Below, in pieces: positions 12,701-26,600 of a stretch of 64,000 nucleotides of DNA. Each line of letters begins with the position of its first letter. Positions within the stretch are counted from its first letter, which is position 1. The stretch covers positions 120,426 through 184,425 of the forward strand of contig VFFE01006595.1 in NCBI GenBank assembly GCA_008921705.1. Reading direction: 5' to 3'. The translations under genes and the position numbers were made by a program. The notes under the pieces were generated by a model. It ran no database searches. It was not told the origin of the DNA and saw only the letters and a list, made by a program, of their open reading frames with translations. The DNA is from Burhinus oedicnemus (Eukaryota > Chordata > Aves > Charadriiformes > Burhinidae).

Positions 12701-15700
12701 CTCCACTCTCAGCAAACATACAGAAGTTGATAGCAAACGGCAGGTTGTAATAATACATCACTTCCCAAGAACAGAAGCATATGCATGAGAAAAGCTAAAC
12801 AATGGATTCTATTCCCTTAGAAAATCTGGTTTAAGTTAGTAATTTGTGATATGGGATGGATATGCATGTTACAGACAAGAAAACACTAGACAATTATTTA
12901 ATTAGTGATCCTTCCTAGATATCGTCCTTTTATTTGAAGGTACCTAATGATTTTCACAGGCTTTTTTCACTTTATGAGCTTTATCATAAAATGCTTGCAA
13001 AGAATAACTGTTGCTTCCTATTATAAGCTCCAAGGAGTGCCAGTCTCTCCAGCCCCAGGAGGGAGTTTCAGTTCCCCAAGTTGGGTGAGAGGGTCTGAGG
13101 AAGTTTTGGAGCTTTTCAACAGCTCAGCGAAAGGTGGTGGAACAGCAGCAGGTAACTGCTCTCCTTCCAGGGCCTGCTACATTGGCACGGGCACCTTTCC
13201 AAGGGAAAGAGGATGAGAGGTAAGAGCTAGTGCCTGGATTTAGACTCTGTATTTCAGGCTTCTGCACGATACCCACAGGCCGAGCTGCGAGAGGGTGGGG
13301 AATGCTGGTCTCCTGCTGCTGTTCCGCAGCGTCCTGTCCCATGCAACCGTGCCACCACTGCCCCATTGCCCTGTTGTCACAGCATAGCATGGGTGGTCCT
13401 GCCTGCACACGATACTGTGGGATGTTTCTCTCAACCATTTAACTGCCCAATGCCAGGGCTCCTCAGCCGTTTTTGTCTAGCAGCATGTCATGACACATAG
13501 AGAAATGCTAACACTAATACAAATGCTTGAGTGGGCACATTTAAAATTCTCTTCCGCATCACCCTGTCACAAATAAACCCCTCTTTCTCAGCCGCGCAAA
13601 GGGCTCACAGAGAGAAAACGGCTGAAGTATAATGATTTCAAAACACAGCCACTCCGGGATATCACTTAGCGATATTCACGGTGGGCTGAGGCACATCTGT
13701 GCACATTTCTCAGGGGTTCTACAGGGCCAAAGTATGTGAAAGTTTGCGAAAGGGCTTCTTGTTAGAACTGGAGCTTCCCTCAGCTCTCCCAGTGGAGCCA
13801 GATTCCTCTGGCAAACACTCCCGCTCCCACCCAGGGGCTGGGCTGCCCCAGCCACAGCCACTGCCCCCTTCCTCCTCCTCCTCGGCAGGGACTGGCAGCC
13901 CACATACCTACAGGGAGGACTGGCTTGTTTAGAGTCAGCTTGGGCGAGAGTATATATGGCAAGTCACAGATGAAGGGTACATAATTAGTGATAAACAACT
14001 TCCTAACATGACCGGCACATTTGTTCTTAATTAGCCTCTATTCACATTAAGTGAATTTATGTTACTGCTGTTATTAAAAATCTTTGCAGAGGACAATCAA
14101 TATAGAGTTACGACAGCAGAATGCTAACAGGCAATGCGTTATACATGGATGCATTTTGAAAATCTCCATGCAGTGTGAAAATGACCTTCAAATTGTAGGG
14201 AAACGATATCCACATTTCCAATGGTTGTTCTTCCTAGCAAAATGGATTTTACTGTACTTTTGGGCAGATCTCTTCCCAGCACCCCTCCCTCTAAATCATT
14301 TAACGTAACGGAGATGATTAGGATCACTAACCTGCTCGAGTAACTATGAATTTTTCTGACATCACACTCCAGGGGAAAAGACCAAACCGTCCCCACCACC
14401 ACCAAACCCAATGCGAAGCAAAAGCAGACGCAGTGTTTGAAGGGTCTGGACTGAGGCCGCGTGAGACACGCAGCTGAGGGAGACGCGCAGCTGTTTGGTT
14501 TTTTGCAAAATGCAAGGTGTGACCCTGTTACCACTAAAGCCTTTTCGGTTGTCTCTGTGCTGAAGTAAAGCAGGGAGTTTTGCTGGGTGGGGATGAAAAA
14601 AAGCAATCAGAAAAGTCTTGCTACTGAGTCATGACCTACTGGAAAAAAAATAATTTAGTGATTTCACATGCTTGGGAAGAAAATAATTTCAGCCAATGGG
14701 GACAAATTGGGATTATCTAAATTAAACAAAGAGAAACTTCCGACTCCTTCTGGTATTTCTTGTGTTTAAGTACGCAATACTGTGATGCTCCTGCAAAATG
14801 TTCTACGCTTGATCCAGCTTCTGTGGGTCTGGATTTCAGCACCTTGGCAACAAGATCTGTTTATAACAGTAACCGTTATTTTTCTCCCTCCAAAAAGCTT
14901 GACCAACGCTTACTTTAATCGTTCTCTACCAAAACAGTAATTCTTTCTACCGAGATGAACGCTGGCCAGCGTTTCAAACCCCTTCCTAGCATGGACCAAA
15001 CCCTCCTGGAGAGCCACCCACTGCCAGCCCCGCTCACACAGACGGCCCCATCTCTTCTCGTGGTGCAGCAACAGCCTCAGGAAAGAAGAAACACCTCCTC
15101 TTTGTGGCACTTTAGAGAGAGGACAGGGAAAAAACAGGCTACCATGTCTGTCTGCTGCAGATTAGCAGCGTTAGGTGAATCCTGCTATATAAAACACCAT
15201 CTATTTTGGATCCCAAATTAGCATTGCAGGGAAATTACTGCTGTTATTAAACAAAGAGTATTAAATAAAGATTAATAACTTATTGAGAGACCAAGTAAAT
15301 TAAATACATATCATCCTTTTTGACACGTCAAGGGCACTACAGCAGAATATAGGTGGGCAATGAGAAGTAACATACATAAACAAAACTACATACACAAAAA
15401 ATAAATCAATAAAAACTTAATCATGGAAGAATATAACCAACATATATCTAATCCACTGAGACGGTCACAGGGGAATTTCAGTTTCAGCAATAAAACGAAT
15501 TCATTTCAAGTTAAACTAATATGGACATCTTGAATTTATTAGTGAAAATGAAAGCAATGTGAACGTTAAGTTTCCAAAAGCAAAAAGATATTTAATAAAA
15601 TTTCTCTCTTTTTGCCATGGGGCTACGGGAAAAATCCAATAACCTATTATCCATGCAATTCTGGTAAGTTATGGATTCTTATTTACAACACGCTTTAGCT

Positions 15701-16346
15701 TGATTTTGTCTTAATATTCTGTAATGATTTGCTGTCATAATTGAAATTTGTCTTATTGTTAATCATTATCACAATGAAGAAAAATTATTTACTTTATAAC
15801 TAAGACAACACAACTAACTTGCTATTAAAGACAGTCAGTGGGTACGTTGCCTGGGGCTGGTGTTACCATTACCCTCTGGTAAATAACAAGTATGGATCAC
15901 TTTAATTAGCAAATTGTTTTGAAATAGGAAAGGATGGTGAACATTTTCTACAAAAACTTGCATTGCTGGAAAAATGCTTTTGAGAAAAGCATTTTGCCAC
16001 AAGTGTCGTTTTCCAAGGAAGGACTGAACCTGAGATATTTCAGCTTGGACAGCCTGCGAGAGGGACACGTAGTTCAGTTCCCTCACGTCCACCATCCCAT
16101 CTGTGGGTTTTTGGTCAAAGCACATCCTTGGGGATGCTCCCTGCTCCCACAACGGAGCAGCGGAGCCTCGCAGCCCCGGCAGGCATCCCAGCCAGCAAGA
16201 ATGGAAACAACCCACAGCTCCTGGCACCACTTCCAAAAAACAACACTCTGGGTTTTGGCCCAAATGTTTAACTTGCAATTAAATTTGTAATGTTCAATTT
16301 GCAGCTGAAAAGACAAACATGTTTACAGAGAACTCTGATGCAGTTT

Positions 16347-16361
16347 CCCCCCCCCCCCCCC
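16347..16361 (+). repeat. Homopolymer C15
   Basis: Fifteen consecutive Cs. A run of this kind is prone to sequencing and length error, so the exact length is uncertain. Confidence 0.9.
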
Positions 16362-19300
16362 GTGTTCACTGTAATATTCCATAAGTTTATGCCTGTCGTC
16401 AAATGACCACCAAAAAGTAGTGCTTAATAGGCTTCAGCCTGCTTACTTTCCAAGCGGGCAGCTAATGACAAACACTTCTGACAAACAAGCCCTGTGCTGG
16501 ACCTGCCGGGCACCCCCCGAACCCCGAGGGGCTGAAGGCCGCTTGCACCAGGCTTGTCCCTTCCAGCCTGGCACAGGAGAAGTTCTGCAGACCTAGCTCC
16601 CTGACGTCTTACAGGAGGACAAGAAACCAAAATTAGCGTCTCATTTCCAGCTGTTAATGATGATTTTTTTTTCAACTCTGGGAATACATGTAATATTGGG
16701 ATTTCTTCTTCAAAAGACAATGCGATCAATGGCATAAACAGGGAACATGATCAGACCAGTGAATAAAGACTGAAAATCCATCTGACAATGAAAGGCTGCT
16801 ATGAAACACTGAGTGGCAGCAAATGCTCCCCAGCCCATGGAGTTCAGTTTTGAAACAAAGCCGATGCAGCTGAAGTGAGCACTGCCTACATCTAAACTTC
16901 CTTCTTCCTCAATTCTTTTTGATAACTAGCTCTAAATTTTAGAGTGTATTTATAGCACGCGCCCCCAGGAGAAGTCCTACCCACTGACACAGCGCTGGCC
17001 CAGCACACCGGAGAAAATACAGGCTATGTGCCCGGCACACAGTGAGCTTTTACAAGCACACCACCACACGAAGACCAAGTCCACGCTTGGAAATACTGCA
17101 GTAAGAAACTATTTGGACTTCTAAACCCCACCAGTTGTACTGTAACACCACTCCTGTTTGCTTCGAGACACAGCAGGTCCCCAGGATGGGGCCAGGACGG
17201 TGCGCACAGGCACCCAGAGATCCTGGAGAAGCATCGCTGCAGAGCCCAGCGCTGCATCCCACAGGCAGGGTGCTGCACCCGGCTGTCCTGGCCTCTCCAC
17301 ACAGGCACAGGGCCACCCACAGCACCTGCCTGGCGTTCAGGGCTGGTCCGCACTTGTCTCAGAAACCCTGTGCTGCTCTGAGAGACATCTGCCATCCCAG
17401 AGGCGCAGCCTTTCCAGGCCCACGCTCCCAAGTCATTTGCTCAGCCCTACTCAGATGGCACATTTATCCTTTCTGTGAAAATAACAAAAAAAATTAAAAA
17501 GAAGCCATGAAAAAAGCCTTTTCGCTGGCTGCGAGAAGAGCCCCATGTGAACAGATCCACCAGACGTGTAAACAGCAGGTTGCGCACCCAATGTTTGTTT
17601 TTCATCTCAAACGAGGAGAGTGTGCTTGGTGATGAAGGAGGCCGAGCACAGACTTTTATCCAGCCACTTCTGATCTCTTGATTTCTCTTGCACATCCTGA
17701 ACTGCCTGAAGGCAACTTAGAAAACCCCGCAAAAGGCATAAGGCACATCATCCTCAAAGCAACGTTTGTTCCTCTTGCAGTTGTCTCATGCTTTCTTCCC
17801 CGACTGCTCCCTTCCTCCACCCTTTTCTCCTCCCTCTCCCATTGCTCCACGATTTATTTTGTTTCTTCAAAAACCATACATGTCTATGTGGAGCTCTAGT
17901 GAGCTACCAGGTTATCCGACAGATAGTCTCTTATTATATGTCTTGCATCCACCCTGTCTCTCCATACTGTCTCGGCACGTCCTTCCCAGGAAGGCAGTAC
18001 CTATGGCATTATCTTCCTATGGTGAAATGCCCAGCACACGTCTGGGTACTGTAAGAAATAAGGATTTTTAAACACTACATAGCTGCAGGACAAGCTTACG
18101 CTCCACATCTTTTCAGACCCAGTGACAAACACTTGTCATATTCTCAGTCAAAAGGTCCCAAGATAAAGACTTGGGAAGGGCCACGGGGCTACCTGCCCTG
18201 GCTGGCACCAACCCGCCCAGCTTCTTATGTCAAGCAGCCCTGAGCTTCACAGAATCAGTATTTATAGCCATACTTCTCTCCTGTTCTGCGGTCATTCAGT
18301 CCTGGAGGCTTTGGTTAGGGCTTGTCTCTACTTCTGACACCACGAGAACAGTAAAACCTTGTTTAATATTTAATGCATGCCTTAAAAGCAAATGGGCACC
18401 TCCCTTCTTCCGGCTTAAGCACTGGGGGCTTTCCACAGGGCACAGGCGGCCTTTCCCTCCTGTCACAAGGGAGGGCTGGCTCAGGGACACTGCCTTTTGG
18501 AGGAGCTTTCAAGGAGTGTCACACACAGAGCGAGTGATGCAGTCTGTCAGCATCACACTTCTGGGCTCCGGAACTGAAAACCTCTGACAGAACAGACTTC
18601 CAAGTTAGTGTTAAAATGCAACGCTACCTCTGGGTAGGAGAGACCTTAGAAAACCATCTTCTGCAGTCCTCCTCGAAGCTGGCAGTGAGAAATTTCCTTA
18701 CTTGTCTCCTCTCTGTGGCTGCTTATTAAAAATAATAATTACCATGGATTTCCTGTAGAAGGAGGAGACCATGACATAAATAAAACAGGTGTCCCATAGT
18801 TGTCTTTCTACAGACCCTCTGAAGAATACTTTTTGGGCTCTTCATAGCCCAGACAGGCCCACACTTCAGCACAGAGGAAAGCATGGAGGAGAATCTACAG
18901 CCAGAAGCAAAAAGGACAAGGAGAAAGATTTTAAGAAAAAAACTTAAGGATCCTAAAAAGAACCTTCACAATTACATGCAGCTATTTCTATGCAGAATTA
19001 GCAGACTTGCCAAGGATAACACAAAGGGGAAAGTAATTATATTTGCTCGCTATCTAGAAAAAATTCAGATGAATGCAGTGCTATCACAGGGTGATGACCA
19101 AATATTTCTCATTCCAGCAGTAAAGGTAAAACAGTAACAACTGAAATAGCACATTTAAAAAAACCCCAAAACCTTCAGCTACGCAGTATCTGCAAGTGCT
19201 AAAATTGCTGCAGTTTTTATAGTTACTTTTAGTAACCCATAAAACACTGGACAAATGTCAGAGGAAGAAAACTCTGAATGTTGTACAAATTCTGAGAAGG

Positions 19301-19893
19301 TAAATGAGCAGCTACAGCTCTGCCAGCCTGATGCCAGTGCCCTGCCTGGCATGGGGTTTGACTTCTAAGAAATTAAAGGAAGATGATAACTTATGTGAAG
19401 CCTGTCAAACCAACTTAATACAGGGAATTGTCTACAAACAGCTCTTTTGCCAGGAAAAAAAAAGCTGTGACAACAGCCAGTGACTAGAGGGTAAAGAGGA
19501 TTAAGTCACACTTACTAATTGTGAGGGTAAAACCGACCCAGGTCATTCTACAAGCTGCAACGGAACGCCCCATCACAGGAAGGGTGAGCCCAGCCCAGAC
19601 ATGCCAGAGGGAGCAGGGTTTTGCGGGCGAACGTGCGAAAAAAAGCTCTGCCTTGCCTCTTAGTCTGGTCATTGGTCATGCCCGAGCAATGGGGTCTGGA
19701 CCACATCTTGAAAAACCCTCATGCCCTGCTGCAGAAAAGAGCTAATAACACAGAAATGTTTGCAGGCTGGGAGGATGCTGGAGAGAGGATCCTTTGGCCT
19801 CTTTATACCCTCTTTAGTTTCCCAAGCTGCTTCTGAAACGCCATTTCTTTGTCCTGATACTCTTATCCATTTGCATTCTCTCCTTAGTCTTCG

Positions 19894-20650
19894 AATCATA
19901 GAATGGTTAGAGTTGGAAGGGACCTTAGAGATCATCTAGTTCCAAACCCCCTGCCATGGGTAGGGACATCTTCCACTCGACGTGGTTGCTCAAAGCCCCA
20001 TCCAACCTGGCCTTGAACACTTCCAGGGATGGGGCCTCCACAGCTTCCCTGGGCAACCTGTTCCAGTGCCTCACCACCCTCAGAGTGAAAAATTTCTTCC
20101 TGACATCTAATCTAAATCTCCCCTCTTCCAGTTTGAAGCCATTACCCCTTGTCCTATCACTACATGCCCTTGTCAGAAGTCCCTCTCCAGCTTTCTTGTA
20201 GGCCCCTTTCAGATACTGGAAGGCTGCTATAAAGTCTCCCCAGAGCCTTCTCTTCTCCATGCTGAACAACCCCAACTCTCTCAGCTTGTCCTCATAGGAG
20301 AGGTGCTCCAGCCCTCTGATTATCTTCGCAGCCCTCCTCTGGACCCACTCCAACAGGTTCATATCCTTCTTATGTTGGGGGCTCCAGAGCTGGACACAGT
20401 ATTCCAGGTGAGGTCTCGCCAGATCAGAGTAGAGGGGCAGAATCACCTCCCTCGACCTGCTGGCCACACTTCTTTTGATGCAGCCCAGGATGCGGTTGGC
20501 CTTCTGGGCTGTGAGCACACATTGCTGGCTCATGTTGAGCTTCTCATCCACCAACACCCCCAAGTGCCTCTCCTCAGGGCTGCTCTCAATCCATTCTCTG
20601 CCCAGCCTGTATTTGTGCCTGGGATTGCCATGCACTTACACTTCTTCTAA
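19894..20650 (-). mobile_element. CR1 LINE, 5'-truncated 3'-terminal copy
   Basis: On the minus strand this segment is the 3' end of a CR1 non-LTR retrotransposon. It holds the C-terminal part of ORF2, a very short 3' untranslated region containing the hallmark AGATGATCTCTAAGGTCCC, and an end at TTCTATGATT. Similarity fades at about 20636-20650: the segment that should precede GNPRHKY in CR1 is disrupted by a small deletion or frameshift, and the sequence beyond does not look like CR1. Truncation at the 5' end is normal for CR1, which is copied by target-primed reverse transcription and often aborts early. The element has the same orientation as the GPC1 exon. The subfamily cannot be assigned by eye. 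Confidence 0.93.
19925..20635 (-). pseudogene. CR1 ORF2 C-terminal remnant (reverse-transcriptase protein tail)
   Basis: An open stretch of 236 codons within the CR1 copy encodes the region downstream of the reverse-transcriptase catalytic core of CR1 ORF2. Recognisable blocks in order are [20 protein letters not shown] near the start, [82 protein letters not shown] and [20 protein letters not shown], ending at the usual GLELDDL and stop. The endonuclease domain and the catalytic palm motifs are missing, so the copy cannot encode a working enzyme. The apparent ATG is incidental and not a real start. A frame this long without stops suggests a fairly young insertion for a CR1. Confidence 0.9.
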
Positions 20651-23600
20651 GTTTAAGCTTTCCACCCTCTTGTCTTTCACATGGATCTATTTAGAAATCG
20701 TTCTGATATTCCCACTTACAATACCGTGAACAGGTAAGCTAAATCCTACCCTACGCTCTGTATCCCTTCCTACCCCTAAATTTCATCCTAGAAAATTACT
20801 TCTATCCTTCTGCAGACCACAGTCAGCCAGGTTTTCACTATTCCCAGAGGTGGATGCCATTGCTAATGTATATGTATTACATACAAGCAGAAATCAATGC
20901 TGTCTGCTGTACATCTGGATCAATATCATGGAAATAAAAATGGATGCTGGACATATGAATTAAAAAAAAAATGACAAAAAAGAAACCAGAAAATCTTTAA
21001 AGAAACCCATAAAACGAAAGGCAGAAAAAAGCAGCAATTCCACCACATAAATACCTAAATTTATTTGTAGTGCAACTATTTTTAGATACCCCATTTTAGT
21101 CACTAACCTGCATTTATTCTAACGTGGGTTTTGGTGGTTTTTCTTTCAACTGTCTGTGGAAGCTTTTTGGTCAGATATAGTAACAAGCCCTCACCACAGT
21201 AATTTTAATTAATAAGCTCTAATAAATTTGCACATGTTGCAATATACAGCTCTAAAAATACATGTGCGCATCCCCAAGACTGCGGCCAGATTGCTCTGCA
21301 GCAAGGCTCCCCAGGAGCCGTAGGCTGCTCTTTGAACATCAAATCCAACCCCAATGCCAGCACCCAGGCGATGTCCTCCCACCCGAAAGCTGCCTCCGGC
21401 TGCTGCCCAGCCCTGGCACTCGTGCCCCGTTTCACCCACCACATCCAGAGCTTCCCACAGGCCTGATGCTGAATCCACCTCCACACAGATGATACAAAAC
21501 ACGTCCTTTTTCGGGTTAATCTCAGTCATTTTGGCTAGAGCCAACCTGTCAGTTGGAGGCCAGAGCCAGTGCTTGGCAGAACCACAGTTTGGCAGCTGTG
21601 CCAAAGAGGGGGAAAAATAAATCTCATTCTTGTCAAAACCTTCCAATTCCCACTGAAATCATTCAGTGCACTGATGTTTGCCCCCATTTTTTTTTTAACC
21701 TGTAAAAGGTTCAGTGTGGGACACTGAGCAAGAACAAAGGGAACAGCTATGTTTTTCCTCAACTCTGGTAGTCCCCTGCCCCAGACCTGACTCCCTTTCC
21801 TTTGGGAATGTCGCACACTTCAGTCAAGGGCATCAAACCCAACACAGACACAAACCCCACCTGCTCGTCTCAGCCCACGTCCCATTCCCAGATCTAGTCC
21901 CGATGTCCTGGGGCTCAAGCGGTCCCACTGACATCAAAGAGACTGATGCCAGGGACAGGAGCTTAATAGGATTAGTTTTATATTTTCAAGCAAACCACAG
22001 CACAAAGATGCAAAGCTACATGGAGAGCAGCTTTCCTGGGGACACCTTTCCAGCATGGGCTTTTCATGGCTGCCCAGTGGGTGCCCCAGTTGCCACTGGC
22101 ACAGCGGCTTCGCTGCACGCTCCTGAATCTGCACAGCTAGCCTAGGCATTTGAACCCACCACACTCCTCAGAAATGCAGCGCCAGAGGCAGGGATGGGGA
22201 GAAGGGAGAAAATCCCTCAGCCGAGCAGCAGTCGACAGCCAGGTGTGCAGCCGCCTGCAGTGGGAGCAGCCCAGGGAACAGGCACTACCGAGATACAAGA
22301 AAACTCTTTTATAGCGCCTGTGCAAAATAAAATTGCCTGTGATATGCAGATGGTCAGTTGAGATTGGATAATGGTTAATGCGGACAATCTCTGCTGTATG
22401 TGGTGTGCACACAGCCGGTCAGCAAGATACCCACTGGGACTTCTCTTTTTTTCAAAGAAGAGAAGAAAGGGTTTCAGGTGGATTTTATTTCTTATACATA
22501 TATCTTTCCCATCACAGTTATTTTAGAGGTGGTACTGGTCAATTATCTTTTCTCCCACAGTAAATTGCTTCTCATTTCAAGGGAAACACACAGAAAAGGG
22601 TATAAGGTACTTACCACACATCAGAAATATCCCGTTTAAGTATTTAGAAGAACTAAATTATAAATGAGAGAGTATCAACATGTGCTGAACAGAAACAGGA
22701 CAGCTGCTGCTAGGTTTTGTGAACCTTTCCGTGGTGTGGAGAACTTCAGTGAATTATACCCTGCATAGAGAGCAACAAGTTCGCGAAAGCTTTTTCTGTG
22801 CTGTACGTTGTGCCAGCATATGGGAATGTTATACTGATGCTATTAGCCAAGACTCTTTTGACATGATGTAAAGCATCTAATAATTATACAGCAAGTATGA
22901 CGAGATGGAATTGAACCTGATCTCAATTAGCAACCAGAAGTATCCTTCCAACTGAGATTAATATTGATTAAACCATAACAAGACTAGTACTTGCCAATAA
23001 GAGCTCTATAAAATCAAGGAAAGGTGAGGCCAACCTCTAAGTTGGGAGCACTTTGTCATGAGATGTAAAGACAAGTGATTCTCCTATGGCCTAATTTGTC
23101 CTTTTCAAAAATGGAAGTTTGGCTCTGTATAATTCAGGAAATTACAGTAATTTCAGCGGACAGTTAGACTGGCCAGGAGCCCAGAGCAGAGATCAACAGC
23201 CTTCAGGAGACAGCTCTGTTTTCCTTTCAACTTTCCCTATCCCTGGTACAGTATTAATCACACCAAATCCCACTCCTCTCTCCCTTCCCCCCTCTCAGAA
23301 ATACAAGCTAAGACGTGGTTCCCACTACTGATGTACTGTACTTCAAAATAAAGGCTTGCGCTTTTTAATTTCCCCCCTTGCACCAAATTAAGGTGGATAT
23401 TTTGGACCTGAAGAAATATACTGGATTTATTGGCTCTTCCCCCGAGTGAGGTATAATAGTTCCACCAGTCCGATCCTACATTTCCTTTACATGGAAATGA
23501 TTGGATTTATTACTAGCCATTTTTAGACCATAATAAGTCAAACCACAACAACTAAGGGCTTACTGCAGATTATAAAATGCTGCTTGAAAAACAGACATGC

Positions 23601-26600
23601 AAGGGTATGAGAGGCAACAATACAAAGCTTACAACAAATCTTATTTTCAAGATTCTTTATCCTATTTAAGTAATGTTTTAAAATGTTCATGCCAACTTCA
23701 GAGAGCTCCTATACGGCTCATGAAACACTGAGTGCTAATATTCTTCAAAATGTAAAAATACATACACACACAACATTGATTGGCAAGTACCTGTGAAAGC
23801 AAACTTCTTTTAATAAGTTTTAATTCTTCTCCAATAAAGAGCTACTTGCAAAGAACAAAGACCAAATGTGACAATTATTAATTACCTTGAAATGAGGATA
23901 GGGGGCAAACGAAGCCTGGGAACTTCTACACACTAACAAATCTTAGCTTGGGAAAGGATTTATGCCCATGTTCCTAGGCTGGTCAAAACAGAAATGTTTC
24001 CCTGAAAAGGGGCTCATGTGCTTTCCAACACAGCAGCCACATGGCCTTGGCCATGGAAAACAGCCCCAGCATTTCATTAACGCGAGCTGCTCCAAGATTT
24101 GCTCCACAGTATGCGCTGACAGACAGACCTTGTCTGTCCTGGTGAGGAGATGTCTATAATTCATTAGTTGAACAGAAAAAGGCACTGCGAGTCCAGGAGA
24201 AAGAGGCAACAACTTTTCCAGGCTAGTACTGGAGGGATCAACTCTAAATGCAAATTAATAAATAGCAATGCAAAGATATAGCAGGCCAGTAAGCTACAGG
24301 CACAGCCAATGAGTATTATCTTGTTAAGGAATTTTTCTAGCCATTTGAAATTTCTCCTGTGCACAAAATTGCAATCCTTCACATCCAAGAGCAGGGAGAA
24401 ATCAGCCTAACATAGCGAGGATAAGAAAATGTAATACAGAAGCTTATTAGAAAATAACCAAGTATGTCTCCAGCAGGCCATGACAGGAGAGCATCAGGAA
24501 GCCAAGAACCACCCAGATGCTTTTTTCATTGGGTACAGCCACTGTGAGTTCTGCAGGTTACTTGGGACAACGGCGTAATACCAGCACAGCGACACCCAAG
24601 TGCTACCACGTTGTAAGACAGCAGTAGCTGCCCACGGATGCACTCATGATTACTAAGCCTCTAATCCCAGCTTTGATTCCTTTTTCCCTCCATAATCACA
24701 AACACAGCTAGAATTAATCGCTGTTTGCAAAGTTAAAGGTTGCTTTTCTTCTCTCTGCTTAGGATCTGCCTTAGGTCACACATAGGGCCAGCGTGGGTGA
24801 AGACATGGGCCAGACCCCCTTCAGAGTCTGACATCCCCCTAATGCACACTAAAGCCCATAGCAAAAATAATAATAATACCATGGTGATAAACACCGCAGC
24901 ACCTACTTACTCAGCAGTGACTCTGACTCGGGGCCGCTCTTCCCTGTCTCCTGGATCCCTCTCTGAACAGACTCTTACACCCCCACCTACAACATCTCTG
25001 CCCATCCTGGCTCTGGTCTAGCCCAGCTCCATAGTCTGTCCTCACTCACCTCCTCCTTCTTCTGGGACACCATTCCCCCATCCACTCTGTTCTTCCTTCG
25101 ATATCAGATGAGTTGAGGAGAAGCCCTGGCCAGACAGCTATGGGATGGACAGGACAGTACCTTCTCCTGAATGCTGGCCAAGCTGATACTCGTTCACATT
25201 AAGATCATTCTACCTTGCTCTGGATTTCAAATGGGCATTTTGGCCAGCACAACTGCAACTGATTTCCAATTCAGGTCACCTTCACATCATGACGACAATC
25301 AGGCTTCAGTCATTAGGTCCACCAGCATTAATGATCCCTTTGTAACTCTTCTAGATGTTATTACACTGCACACTCCTTTGTTTGAATTATCTCAAAGCAC
25401 CCCATTTCTTGTTATTATAGAAAGTCAAGAAACATAACATGAGCAGGGCTCCTAAAAATGAGATTTATGCCCAGCTGCACTGTGTAAGCAGAGTTACGGT
25501 GCAGAGAAAATTACAGACAATAAATAAACGTGTATATAGATAAGAGGATGTCTTTTAATACGTATCTGCAAAACGTTATTTGGAATGCTTAATGAGAAAC
25601 CTATTTCTGGTCCTCCAAAACCATTTGCTTAAGTCTTAGCATGCTCTGTACTTAACTGGGGTTAGTGGGCCAGCAAACACAGTATTTTTCACTCCCATTT
25701 CAAAGGATTTCAGCAGAGGCAGAGATTTTTAAACATCGCATTTGCAAAATAGTGCTGCTATTAAACCTGTAAGACAAACTAATCGCGTCACCCACCATAG
25801 AAAACCTCAGTGTCATTTGGTATGCCACTGGAAGCGCAGAGGGATAGTGGGTATCCTTCCAAAGTACAGGTTACACCCATAAATCCTCTTTCACTCACCC
25901 CATGAGCTTCTTTATCTGATTCTCTGGGATGATCTAACACTTCTGGAGCTGACTAATTTGATAGAACTGCCTACTAAAATAACAGCTGATACTCAAAGAT
26001 GATCTGAGAAATATCGTCCAGCAAGGTTCACTATCCACTGTTGCCCCCTCTTACCCAGAAATTGCCCAGGATTAATGAGCATCTCTTCCTCTCACTGCTG
26101 TCTCATGGCTCCGGAACACGTTCCTATTACTCTGGCAGGACATCCTAGCACCGAAGATGGACAAAGACCAGAATAAATTATGTGCCTTCATTGCTTAGGC
26201 ACATGCAAACACCAAGGAAAGCACTGCTACCTTTTCAGTGACATATCTGTCACACAGGAATGCCACAGCATGTTTCACAGTGAAAGTCTATAAACATACT
26301 CACTTCAGTCAATACACAGATCAGAAGTACACACTGCAGTCAATAACGAAGGCAAAGATGTGGAGAAAGCCCATAGATGACAGACAATAAGCACAAGAAA
26401 GAGTAAAAGATGAGGATGCAACATCCCGCTAATTTCACAACAAAGAAGAGGTGGCTTTGAGAGCTAAAACAGGCAACCAATAAAAACTGACATATTTAAG
26501 TTGAAGATACTATCATGAGAAACCTAAAGACTCCCCATGCATCAAGAAAATGAGCTGGAAAAAGCAATGACTGGTTGCACCAGTAATTTATAATCTCTCA

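Larger units (their letters stand above)
1..19893. other. Non-coding DNA, presumed distal GPC1 intron 2
   Basis: I see no supported exon, RNA gene or recognisable mobile element here, only the simple repeats and GC-rich patches listed separately. Frames up to 183 codons exist on the minus strand (7237-7788 and 9654-10178), but they lack family motifs and have low-complexity composition. A visibly AT-rich block runs from about 15230 to 15830. If GPC1 is collinear, this stretch belongs to its intron 2. It could instead be intergenic if the gene ends or the scaffold changes nearer the exon. Confidence 0.5.

Noticed and set aside
18883..19137. 84-codon lysine-rich open frame, plus strand
   Set aside because: The basic composition comes from A-rich DNA. 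I recognise no nuclear-protein or ribosomal-protein family in it.
19956..20650. Plus-strand open frames of 81, 115 and 84 codons
   Set aside because: They are antisense shadows of the CR1 ORF2 remnant on the minus strand.
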